Source: Plantago major | Lineage: Eukaryota > Streptophyta > Magnoliopsida > Lamiales > Plantaginaceae | DNA length: 64,000 nt | Assembly: GCA_026545765.1 (NCBI GenBank) | Contig: CM048841.1 | Span: 27,749,397-27,813,396 of the forward strand | Reading direction: 5' to 3' | Part shown: in pieces, positions 37,148-48,400 of the stretch | How the letters are laid out: every line of letters begins with the position of its first letter | Numbering within the stretch: the stretch's first letter is position 1 | The notes under the pieces: model-generated | Told to the model about the DNA's origin: nothing | The model's input: only the letters and a program-made list of their open reading frames with translations | Database searches by the model: none | Program-made: the position numbers and the translations under genes

Positions 37148-37225
37148 GAGATCGTCCTCTTGCTATTGAGTAGATTTGGAAAGTGGAAGTTGGATTTGCA
37201 CGACCAAGGCCAAGAGGGATCCGCA

Positions 37226-37268
37226 GTATTTATAGAAGTGACGAACCAATAGGCGTCCGACACGTCAG
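37226..37268 (-). promoter_or_regulatory. Antisense promoter-like module (unit 3)
   Basis: Minus-strand CTATAAATAC at 37226-37235 with an ACGT-core box (GACACGTCAG at 37259-37268) about 25 bp upstream. Confidence 0.4.
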
Positions 37269-37576
37269 AACTTCGACGTCGATAATGGGCTTAAACTATT
37301 CATTTGGGTCGAACGGTATTGGGCCAGACAGGTTTATCCAATCAGGTCTAAACAAGCCCATCAACTACGTCCGAGTTTCTTAGTCATTTTACAAAAATAT
37401 GTGCGTCAATATCATCCGACGAAGTCTGCACAAGAAAAAGATGGAGATCCCATCCGAGGAAAAATAGTTCGAATTTTATAAACAAAATTATCCGAACATT
37501 TACATAACAGAAGTACAATCTGGAAAGATCCAAGGGTAAGTACATGCATCCACGGGGCATACCCCAACTTGTTCCT

Positions 37577-37908
37577 TCACCAGACTCCGGAAGTCGAGCC
37601 TTGGGACTCCGAGCCTCCACCTCGGCCCTGACGAGCTTGCTGCTGCATACGAATCCTCCTACGGATCAGCTTCAGCGTCCGCTCCCTCTCTTCCTCGGCT
37701 CGCCTCCTAGCTATTCCCGGACATAGAGGTTGATCGCCTTCAAAATCAAGGAGGATCGGGTCATCTGCGGTCCCGTACCCGGGTAAATTGGTGGATGCAT
37801 GTGCCCACAAGCACAATTTACCCAGTGCTGATATTCCTCGTCTTCAGATTCCGACATCCTGGAGAACTCCGGCTTTTGTGGATGGCTGGAATCAGTGAAA
37901 CAAAACAC
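37577..37908 (-). other. Element D antisense unit 2: short acidic frame
   Basis: Starts at 37908, or at an inner ATG followed by an acidic Ser/Glu/Asp run. It contains a CACGHMH motif and arginine-rich stretches further on. No recognised family. TATA-like box immediately upstream. Confidence 0.35.
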
Positions 37909-37955
37909 AAAGCGAAGAAGGGTACAACAGTGAAAAAGGGAAGAATTACCACACC

Positions 37956-37999
37956 CTTATTTATAGTTGCGACGGGTCCTCAAGATCTCTCCACGTGTC
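37956..37999 (-). promoter_or_regulatory. Antisense promoter-like module (unit 2)
   Basis: Minus-strand CTATAAATAAG (37956-37966) with a G-box/ABRE-like CACGTGTC (37992-37999) about 26 bp upstream. Same arrangement as unit 3. Confidence 0.45.
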
Positions 38000-38390
38000 G
38001 ATAATCCGACGACGGGGGAGATGAAAAGACGAAGTCATAATGACTATTTCACTGTTTCACCTTCCTCCTTCTAGAAGAATTAGACATCCCAAGGGGCGAA
38101 CAGTCCGAGTATCGGAAAGATGATGGTCTGATTTCTACATCGGATGCCATCTACAGCGGTCCGTGCTCTTAAGAGATGGGCAATTTATAATAACTCAGCT
38201 TATGAACAACAGAAAAAAAGGAACGAAGAAGAGAGCAAGTAATAGTTCGGAAGCATAGGAGGTTCAACTCCTCGGATGAAATACGAAACATTGTTATAGT
38301 ATGTAATGACATTCCGAGTTATCAAAAGATGCAAATCCAACAGAAAAAGTCAGCAAATACAGAATTTCAACGGGGCATACCCCGGACTTC

Positions 38391-41210
38391 TCACTGAGGC
38401 CCAGCTTGGCTCGGACCAGCTTCACCAGTTTGAGGCGGATCGACAGGGGGCATGTTGGAGGTGGCTTGTGCAGCAAGGGATTCAACAACATTGAACAAGT
38501 TGAAATCCGCGGGAAGGCCAACGACCCGGCAAGGCAGGGAGAACCACTTCTTCAGGAAAGCCCGGTAATTGTCGAAAGGTACAAAGCATACCTTTCGGAG
38601 AGCATCCGGGACCCATCTCGGGAGGAAGGGCCCGCCATTTCGGATCTCGATCTCACCTTCCTCAGTGACGAGTTCTGCAAACTCGCACGCGGCCAACTGT
38701 TCATCCGAGACACTGTCTACAGGGACTTCCACGCCATTAGCATCCGCAGAAGGGATTAACCCTTCCGTCTTCCAGTTAAAGTCCAGTGGGAGTAGTCCCT
38801 TGGACTGCAGTTGTCCGATAGCGGACACGAACCCATCCAGGCGGGAAGCATCGGATTTGTCCGCCGTCAAGAACTTGAAGGAGTCGGACTCCATGAAGTC
38901 ACGACCAGCTTGAAGACGGGCATATTGGAGGCCTCCGAGCAGTATATCCTTGGAATCCAGAAAAGCCTTCATCGACTTGTCGACAAAGTTCTCCTGCCAG
39001 TCGAGGTCCGCCTTGATTTCTTCCCACCGCCTTGACTTATGGAATTTCACTTCTTGCTCTCTCAGCCGCATCTCCAATTGTTTCGCCTTCTCTGCCTCAT
39101 CCGCGGAAGTGGCCACAGCCTTGTGGAGGTCCTCCTCAATGGTAGCGCGTTCAGCGGATTTCCATTGCATGGCTCGACGAAACAAAATGAGTCATGAAGT
39201 CCGTAAGAATATAAGTTGCACTTTTATCATACTAAGAACAAACCAAGGAGAGCATCCAAAGATTACTTACCCGTTGGTATAGCCCATCCAGCCCTCCGAC
39301 CCGCTCAACCTCAGGGAGTCCGCAAGCCAGCTCGTACTCCTTGTCAAGAGCAGCTTGGTCAACAGGAAGAACAGCGGACAATTGCTGTCTCTTTGCTGCG
39401 GGAGGAGCCTCCGAAGTTGCTCCTCTCTTGCGCCCCGAGGTAATGGCGTCCCGCATCAACACCTCCCGTTGTGGTGCAGCAGCAGCGGAAGCCTGGGACT
39501 TCGAAGTAGTGGCGCTCCGAGTGATGGGGGCTTTACCCTTGTCGGGCACCGCCAAGGCCTGAGAATCCTCTCCGGCCTTGTTCCGCCTTTCTTCCTCTGC
39601 GGCAAAAACCGCGGCATTCTTCGGATCTGGCATGGGGAGACCCGCGGAAGTGTTAATGATCTTGGTCCTTTGACCAGCGGCGACCTCCAGGGCTTGCTGC
39701 TCTCTCTGCAACTTCTTTTTCTCGCGGAGTGTCGACATGATATAGTCGAACCAATAAGCTACACAATAAACCAGAGGCGTTAGATACAGACAGGTTAAAG
39801 AAGAATTATCAGAATTGCGGAAATACGTAATCAAAATAGAATATATTGAAGCAGAATGAACGCCAAGTTTCAAGTCAACGAATCCTTACTAAAGTCCGTC
39901 TTCCCTCCTACATCCACTGCACCTGTTAGTCCGCGGTGTAGGGAAGTGGTCGATTAATCCGTGAAACGGATAAGTAGGTGGGTCATGCTTTTTGTGGATT
40001 GCCGCCACCCACGGAGCCACGTTCTTCAGAAGGGGACGCCAATCCGGGATACTCTCTCTAAGGAATTTTGTGGGCAGCCCCCATTGTTCCCTCTGTCTCT
40101 CGGACATCCCTGGCTTCAAAGCCATCCGGACAAAAACGTACCTATCCCACCACTTCGATCCCAGCGACGAAATGGAGTCCGAGATAAAATTGTAAGGTTT
40201 CCTATTCATGAAAGTATAGAATAGTGGATTCCCCGGACTGAATGAGACGTGGAAGAGCTGCCTGAAGTTCTCAAAATTCACTGGCTGCCCTTTCTTCTTA
40301 CAAAAGACTACAAAGCAAATAAGGTTACCCAGGGACTTGGGGATAACCTGACTCGGACCTATACCAATATGGTTCAGAATGTTTTTCAGCTCTGTGGCAA
40401 TGGGGATCTTCCATCCGCAGGAGAAGGCCACCTCATGCACGCACATATATCCAGCGGGAGGGTTATAGAATGCATGCCCGGGTTCGGGGATCATTATTTC
40501 TATGGAGTCAGGGATCTCCCATTTTCGCCTCCATTCCGGAATCTCCTCAGGTTTGACCCTCGATGGACAGGTAGGAAGAAGCCCGTCCGCGTTTAGCTCT
40601 CCGAACTCGTCTGCTATCACTACTACGGATGCGGGACGAGGAAATTTGATCCTTGCCGCCTTGGCACCACGACCCTCAATTAATGGAAGACTGGATTGAA
40701 CGGGCGCAGCAGGGTGTAGTGCAATCCGCCGACTGGATCGTCTAGGGGGACGAGCGACAGGAGATCCTTCTCCTTCTTCTTCCTCGTCCTCATCATCTTC
40801 TTCCTCCTCGATGACACCTTCGGGTCTCCCGGATGTGCCTGGGTTGGACGGACCTGTTTCCTCTACAACACGGTCCTCCACCCCAGCCTCGAACATCTCG
40901 ACTTCATCAGCCTCCCGATCATTGCCGCTTCCCGCTCAAGACGATTAGCTTCGGATCCCAGGATGTCCCGATGCCACCTATGGTCCGAGATTGGACTAAC
41001 AACCTAGTCCTAGCAAGGTCACCTGTCCCGCTGAAGCAAGGCTTCGCCAGACATGAACTCCGTGCTCAAAGATCGTAATCTCGGGCGACCAAGCTCCACA
41101 AGTACAAAATCTCTCGCAGATAAGGTCATATCCGCGGACCCGGTCCCTAAATATACTGCGTCATTGTAACCTGGGGCCTCGTGCTGGTTCTGACTATCGC
41201 TCCCGGACAT
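38391..41210 (-). other. Element D antisense unit 1: gypsy-type 'transposase 28'-like gene
   Basis: Long minus-strand frames. At 41019-41210 there is a possible first coding part (MSGSDSQNQHEAPG). At 39889-40896 there is an acidic and Arg-rich leader, then a conserved block (FYNPPAGYMCVHEVAFSCGW, LNHIGIGPSQVIPKSLGNLI, FRQLFHVSFSPGNPLFYTF). This resembles the 'putative gypsy type transposon' family (PF04195) by eye. At 39232-39873 and 38391-39185 there are charged helical and coiled-coil-like parts (ERATIEEDLHKAVATSADEA). Such antisense genes in Tat elements are thought to be spliced. The function is unknown. Confidence 0.6.
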
Positions 41211-41855
41211 CCTAGGGCAGAAGGAAACAAGTCAGGAATGATGGTGTTGATTGTCCGAGAGTCCGTTTAGGTAATTTCTTAAGTCAAAGAAAGCCTACGG
41301 ATTTCTACTTAACGCGCCGTTGGCACTATCACCTACCTTACCCAGCACGCTGAGCGGGGCAAATTTACGCAAGATTGTGTGCCGATTGGCACCAACACAT
41401 TACCAAATAAGCATGCATAATAAAATTTTGGTTACAGTCGGCATACACATGAGATGCATCAACAAGATACTGGCAATAAATTGGCATGCGACAGTACGGA
41501 AGAGAAATTGTTTCAACTAAGAGCGTTGCTAAAGCCTATCACACGCAATATCGGCAAGAACAGACTCGACAATTTCATATCCGAGCAAGGCAAAAACATA
41601 TGAGCACGAAATAAGCATATCGCGAAAAGAAAACAACTCAGCAAAAATGAAGATGTACGTACTTGATAAAGTTGATTTGATAAGTTTGAACGGATGACTA
41701 AGCCTTGCTGCTTCTCCGAGAGTACGGATTCAAAGAAGAAACCTTCAAATTTTGCGACTCTTGCTTGCTCGGATGTGTCTTCAAACGCTCGGATTGCTTT
41801 GCGATTGCTCTAAATTTCAAGATTGCTAAAAGTGTGAAAGTGACTGATGGGCTGA

Positions 41856-41866
41856 CTATTTATAAG
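41856..41866 (-). promoter_or_regulatory. Antisense TATA box (unit 1)
   Basis: Minus-strand CTTATAAATAG, about 650 bp upstream of the ATG at 41210. An ACGTC core lies further upstream near 41963. The long leader could hold an intron. Confidence 0.45.
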
Positions 41867-42411
41867 GGCAATTTGGGGATAGCCAAGAGTCACATCGCTT
41901 GGATTTGAATCCTAGCCGTTGGTCTTCTCCAATCGAGGTTGTCATGAGTGGATGGTCACAAGACGTCGCATTTAATGCTTGTGACGACGCCACATCAATC
42001 GGATCGGGAACCCCAACCGTTGATGTCGCCCGACCAACGGTCACGTCCCTTGACTCGGGATCTTTCTCCCGTGGGCCGAACGGACAACCTATTGGGCCTC
42101 TTGGGCTTACGGGAGGACCAATTCAACAATCGGTCCAATGGACAGCTTCCGGAGGGCTACGTCAGATCCTAACCGTACTCGGACCCATATATCTCGGATA
42201 CAAATACCTTTTCCTCTACAGTCCCAGCTATGTGATAACTTGATCAGACGGAAAAAGGGGGGGAAAGAGATATATTGAATACTTGAGGACACGGACGACG
42301 GATCCCGACATAAAGGATTTTTTCCTTTTTCTTTTAACTAACGATGGACACGCTCCACAGAACGATCGATCCTCATAGTTACCAACTATCTTCTACTAAG
42401 ATACTTGGAAA

Positions 42412-42421
42412 CTGGGGGGGA
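42412..42421 (+). other. Polypurine tract of element D
   Basis: A G-rich run (GGGGGGGA) four bases before the 3' LTR. Confidence 0.7.
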
Positions 42422-42425
42422 CATA

Positions 42426-43285
42426 TGTTGATACGGAAATGTGTCCAATCCGTTAAGGGCGCCATAGAGCGTGTCCTAAAGCGCATCACGGCTTAACTAG
42501 CCAATTCAGTACTGGTCCGACCCCTCAACGTCCGACCAAAGTGAATCGACCAGTACGCTGAAGTCACTACATCTCCACAGCTAGTCCGAGCTGGCTAAGG
42601 AAAGGACTTCCAAACCTGACCATGACAGTACAGAGATGCCTAACGGACCGTACGAGAGAATCTCGGACGCCATCATTACATTAGGACCAAACGTATATAA
42701 CAGAACCACTGAGATACTTCCGTGAGACTCTTGGCTCGGACATCCAGAGTTACCCAAGGGCAGATCAACCAAGCAGACAGATCTGTCAAAGGGACTAACA
42801 CGGACCCAACAGGCGGAACAGTACTCTCGGAGGGAAAAGGTCCAAACTACCCTCCCAAGCCCACTTTGCGGTATTGGACTACTGTTCATTATTGGGCTCT
42901 GGGCCAAAGGGAGCATTGGTGTCCAAATCTGAATCATACACTTGGCATCATCTTATGAACCTCTTCATAAGTACATGATAACTATAAATATAGCACAAGG
43001 TCCAAGACCTTAAGGTAAGCAACATCAAAGCAATTATCCCTAAGTCTCTTGGGACATAATACCTTTCACATTACTATTGCATTGAGAGCTATCATCTCTC
43101 CTTTGAGTAAAGCCTCCTTCCGGATTGACTTTGGCAATCCGTGTAACCCATTCTAACCCCCTCCACTTAGTCCTTTCAGGTGCTCTTGCTCGGACAAGCC
43201 TTCTCTCGGACTTCAAGTCGGTGGTGGATCTTAGACTAGGTTACTTGCGGTAGTAGTGTTGGTGTTCGAGGTTTACCCCTCAACA
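42426..43285 (+). repeat. Element D 3' LTR
   Basis: 860 bp, about 98% identical by eye to 29339-30200, followed by the target duplicate ATATG. Confidence 0.95.
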
Positions 43286-43290
43286 ATATG

Positions 43291-44851
43291 AAACAATAAA
43301 ATACTTCAATTGACATGAAGCAAACTGCATTAATTAATATATATGGACATGGATGAAAATACGCCATAGCAAATTGCAAAGCATCATATATTTTTCAAAT
43401 AGTTCCAAAAGCCTAGAACGTTTTCTATAATATGTAGAAATAATACAAATTGAACAAAAATTGGTAGAAGGTTGATAAAGTGTAAAACTTGATATTGAAG
43501 TTAATAAAGAATAATGAACCGATAAATTTATGAAGAAACAATGGTCCTATCATTTTTGCATACAAAAATTTGGTGAATACTTCTACATGTATAATTTTGG
43601 GTGATTTTGTAAGCTGTTTTTTTCACCACAAATCTGCTTCGGTAAGTTGCGAGGAAATTCATTCTATATGCATCATCTTGGAATGAATTACACATTTAGT
43701 AAATTGATGGGAAATAGAAAATAATGCAACATGACACAATCAGAACAATTATGATAGAATAATTGGTTTAATATGTTTCCCAAATATATCACATAAACGT
43801 TTATCATCAATTCTCAACATTATTATTTGAATTTGAATGAACCAATCAAAATAAAGGATTTGAACATGTAGGAAAAGGATGTACCAATCATAGCTCTCCA
43901 TTTTGCCAAATAATTGATTGAGGTGGACACCCTAGAATGGCTTCAATCCTTTTTTATTTAATTTATTATATAGATACTACCAAACAAATTTCAACTAAAT
44001 ATAACCAATCAACTCATTATAACAACCTTAAAATCAATTAGTAACCAATCAAACAATCACATCTTACTTACACCAATCATTCATCTCTTACACAACCTAC
44101 ATAGCAAACCTACAAAACCCTATAAAGTTTTATTTATATACCAAACACAAATTTTCACAACTCAATTAAAATTTAATTACTATTCACCAGTTTACCTCAA
44201 TTAAAATGGCCTATGTTTATTATAAGAAAGAAAAATAGAATTTACATTAGAAAAATGATATGGTTTAATTCTAAAATACCGTCAAAATTATACTTTTTAA
44301 TTTTTCTTTTTGTTAACGAAAGGGTAGGGCAATACAAACATAAGCTCACCTCCGCCCCTTCTTGTGCTGCAACCTTTGTTGAAGGTTCACTAATTAATAA
44401 GTACGAATTACGAATTACCAACCAAACTAACCCGTAGAAATTGATCTGTAGTGCATTTGAAGATCCGGATCACCTATAACCCTAGGTTACCACAAACTTA
44501 CGGTCACAACTTGGAATTGCTTTAGGTCGGTAGATCATGATTAAATCCATAAATACGTCAAAAAGTAAAGAATATTATTATAAAGTCGTGGATTTCAAAA
44601 AACTTGAGTGGCGATAAATCAAATCTAAATCTACTCCTATAATTAAACGACTTTTAATGGCATAATGCATTTATTTGTATCTTGCTAATCAAAGACAGGA
44701 TCTAGAATCTAGATGTTTGAAATTAGGTAAAAAGATGAATGTTGAAGATTTTGAAATTTTCTCGATGATTTCTTCAAACCACGAGATGACTGCACTAAAA
44801 CCCCAGTGGTGCCCTTGTGATGGGCCGATCCTATCATATCGTGAAGAAATT
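43291..44851. other. Gene-free spacer with a Helitron-like module
   Basis: No supportable gene. 43840-43976 is another copy of the ACCAATCA ... GGTGGACACCCTAGAATGGCTTC ... TTTATTTAATTTATTATATAGA module, which on the minus strand starts TCTATATAAT (Helitron-like 5' tip). 43980-44192 resembles the right part of the element ending at 25166. Confidence 0.4.
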
Positions 44852-45414
44852 TGTGAAGATTAGAGCGTTTTTTGTGGGTTTTAGTATAGATTATGTGGGT
44901 TTTAGTACATATTATGTGGTTTGTTTCTGCAAATTTACAAAGTTCAGCGTATTTTACCATATTGCACAGGTCCCGTTGATCTGATCAATCTAATGGTTGA
45001 GATTTAAACTCAGGCGGAGGGAAAGTTAGTTGGCTATTTACAGAAACAGAGCATCTAGGTCGTCTCTTCCGAATTCGTTTCAATTGATGTGTAATTCATA
45101 TATATAAGCTTGTATCTCTGTAATTAAAGGAGAGATTCATTCCATTAATCATTCAATTGTCAGTTATAGTGAAAGAAACACTAGTGAGAGAGAGAATTGG
45201 TTGATAGAGCTTATCGCCATTGTTGGTGATTGAAAAGCTTGATTCTTGTAATCTTTCATTGATTAGTGAATCGTTCTTGTTGTTCTCCGTGGATGTAGGC
45301 TAAGCCGAACCACATAAATCTTGTGTTGATTTCTTTGCGCATTCGATTGATTGTAGTTTCATAATCGTCTTTGTTCGATCGGTTATTTGATCGGAATTGT
45401 TCGATTGTTCAACA
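44852..45414 (+). repeat. Element E 5' LTR
   Basis: 563 bp. TATA-like CATATATATAAGC near 45098-45110. It carries a short internal tandem duplication (GGGTTTTAGTA...TATGTG) near 44875-44920 that the 3' LTR lacks. Confidence 0.93.
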
Positions 45415-45416
45415 AT

Positions 45417-45433
45417 TGGCGCCGTCTGTGGGA
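45417..45433 (+). other. Primer-binding site of element E
   Basis: TGGCGCCGTCTGTGGGA, two bases after the LTR. It is unlike the initiator-Met site of Copia elements A and B and identical to that of Gypsy element D. Confidence 0.8.
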
Positions 45434-45457
45434 AGTCGAGCTTGAAACTGGTGATCA

Positions 45458-48400
45458 ATGGCGTCTACAACAAGATTTGATACAGAGAAGTTAACTGAGA
45501 AGGTGGATTTTACCTTGTGGAAGGCGAAAATGGAAGCACTTCTGGTACAGCAAGGTGTAGAGCAAGCACTGTTAGGCGATAATGGTTTTGACAAAGATTT
45601 CGATGAAGCTGAGAAGAGTAGAATCATTGGGAAGGCTCGTAGCACCCTGATTTTGTCTCTTGGTGACAAAGCTCTGAGAGAAGTAATCAAGGAGAAGACT
45701 GCAAAAGGTGTATGGGACAAGCTTGAGGAGTTGTATCATGTCAAGACTGTGGCAAGCAAGATCAAGCTCAAGCAGATGTTCTTCTCATTCAAAATGAAAT
45801 CTGATAAGTCAATTATTGAACATCTTGATGAATTTAATAAGCTGTGTTCTGATATGGAGTCAAGAGAGATGACAGTTGGTGAGGATGACAAAGCAGTTAT
45901 ATTGCTCAGCTCATTACCTCAAATATATGAACATTTTGTAGATGCAATTGTTATGTATAAGCTAGATGATCTGACAGCTAAGGATGTAGAATTGGCCTTG
46001 AGAAACAAGCTGGATCAAAAGGGTGTTAGTAATCAACATGACACAGTTGCAGAGAGCTTATATGTGAGGCAAACATGGAACAAGAATCACAATCTGAGGA
46101 ATAAACCATTCAATAACACCAGGAGAACTGCCAAGCTAGCTGAGAGAGGTGGAGCTGATAATGTGGAGAAGAGAAAGTGCTATCATTGCAAGAAAGTTGG
46201 ACATCTCAAGAAAGATTGTCCATTCCTGAAGAACAAGTCTGCATCACAATACAACACAGCAGATACTGCAGAAGGTAACATTTATGAAAATGCAGAAGCA
46301 TTTGTTGTGTGTCAATCTCATATCAGTGATCATTGGGTGTTAGATTATGGTTGTTCATTCCATATTTCACCTGTTAAATCTTGGTTTAGTGAGTTAAGGA
46401 CATTTAATGGTGGTGAAGTGTTACTGGGGAATGATCATGCTTGTAGAATTAGGGGAATTGGCACTATATACATTAAGATGTATGATGGAGTAGTGAGGAA
46501 GGTTACAGATGTGAGATATGTTCCTGGTATGAAGAGAAACCTACTATCATTAGGTGTGTTTGATAGTAAAGGGTATAGCTATGGTTCATACCATGGTGCA
46601 CTGAAAGTGAGTATGCAGAATAAGGTGGTTATTCAGGCAATTAAGGAGAATGGTCTGTACTACTTGCAAGGATCAACCATTACTGGGCAAAGTCATGTTA
46701 CTAAGGAGGTGAATCACACTGAGTTATGGCACAGGAGGTTGGCACATGTCAGTGATAAAGGACTGAGTGAGCTAGCAAAGATACAGGTGTTTGGTGATGA
46801 AAAATCTGCAAACTAGAGTTCTGTGACCATTGTGTGATGAGTAAAGCTCATAGAGCTAGTTTCCAGTCTGTCAAACATACCACACATGGAATTTTGGAAT
46901 ATATTCATTCAGATTTGTGGGGGCCAGCAAGGGTGCAAACTCTGAATGGAGGAAGGTACTTCATGAGTATAATATATGACTATTCAAGGAAGCTGTGGGT
47001 CTTTATTCTCAGATCAAAAGATGAAGCTCTTGAGAAGTTTAAAGAGTGGTTAGCTAAAGTTGAAAACCAAACAAACAAGAAGCTGAAGTGTTTAAGGACT
47101 GAAAATGGGATGGAGTTTGTTTCAACTGAGTTTAACAACTTCTGTAAAGAGAGGAATCCAAAGACACAGGACTGTATCAGGAACTCCACAGCAAAATGGA
47201 GTTGCAGAGAGGATGAACAAAACTTTACTGGAGAGGGTAAGGTGCATGCAATTGAGCTCAAGTTTAACTAAATGTTTCTGGGGAGAAGCTGTGAACACAG
47301 CATGTTTCTTGATCAACAGATGTCCCTCTAGTGCAATAAAGTTTAAAACTCCTGAAATGGTATGGTCAGGAAAACTCTCTGACTACTCAAACTTGAGAGT
47401 GTTTGGTTGCTCAGCATTTGCACATGTGAGACAGGACAAGTTTGAGCCTAGGGCTCTGAGATTCTTATTCCTAGGTTATCCTAAGGGTGTGAAAGGCTAC
47501 AAGTTATGGTGCATAAATGAGAAGAAATGCATCATAAGTAGAGATGTGGTCTTCAATGAAAATGTGATGCCATTCAAGCAAGAATCACACAATATACCTG
47601 AATCTGTGACAACTGATAAGAGTAACCAGTCTGAGGTGGAGATTGCAAACAATGATCCCACAATAGATGACATAGCACAAAATGTCATGTTATCAGATGT
47701 TACACAGGAGAGATTAGTTGCAGATATACAGGAGGAGAATAATCATAACACTGATCCATCTACACCTGGGAACATTTCAACTGACAATGAGGACAACTCA
47801 CATTCAGAAGAAGAAGATCAAATGTCTGAACAACAACAAGGTGCAACTTCAAATGATTTTAAAAATTGGAATCTGACACAGCACAGGAATAGGAGAAAAG
47901 GTGCAGGGAAACATTCAACTAGATTTGGTTGGGCTAATTATGTAGCTCATGTGTTGAATGTAGCACAAGATATTGATAATATTGAGCCCAGAAATTACAA
48001 TGAAGATGTAAGCTGTAATGAAAGGAATCAGTGGATTAAAGCTATGAATGATGAGCTATTATCTCTGAACAAGAATGGTACATGGAAGATAGTGGACAAA
48101 CCAAAAGAAGCAAAGATTGTAGGCTGCAAATGGATCTACAAGAAGAAGGTGGAGACAACTGAATCAGGAGAATCAATAAGATTCAAAGCTAGATTAGTTG
48201 CAAAAGGTTTTACACAGAGAGAAGGTATAGACTTCAATGAAATCTTCTCACCTGTGGTAAAACATTGTTCTATCAGGTTACTTCTTGCAGTTGTTGCTCA
48301 ACAGGAGTTAATTCTGTAGCAGCTAGATGTGAAGACTGCATTTCTTCATGGAAATCTAGAAGAAAAGATCTATATGTCTATACCAGATGGAGTGAAATCT

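Larger units (their letters stand above)
36346..42425 (-). other. Element D 3' region with antisense reading frames
   Basis: About 6 kb between integrase and the 3' LTR. The supportable coding signals are on the minus strand: units starting near 41210, 37908 and 37147, each with an upstream TATA box on that strand. Antisense extra ORFs have been described in Tat-lineage elements. Confidence 0.7.
29339..43285 (+). mobile_element. Element D: 13.9-kb Ty3/Gypsy (Tat-type) LTR retrotransposon
   Basis: LTRs 29339-30200 and 42426-43285 begin TGTTGATACGG and end CCCCTCAACA. They are flanked by the target duplication ATATG (29334-29338 and 43286-43290). Primer site at 30204, purine tract at 42412-42421. 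Gag-pol order is gag, aspartic protease, reverse transcriptase, RNase H, a second RNase H-like domain, integrase. This is Gypsy order, and the second RNase H is typical of the Tat lineage. A 6-kb 3' region carries antisense reading frames, also known in Tat elements. LTR difference is about 2% by eye, suggesting insertion within roughly the last million or so years. It looks nearly whole in layout but is broken, with on the order of ten interruptions. Confidence 0.95.

Noticed and set aside
45409-45720. Minus-strand 103-residue frame over element E gag
   Set aside because: Mirror of the plus-strand gag codons, no independent support.
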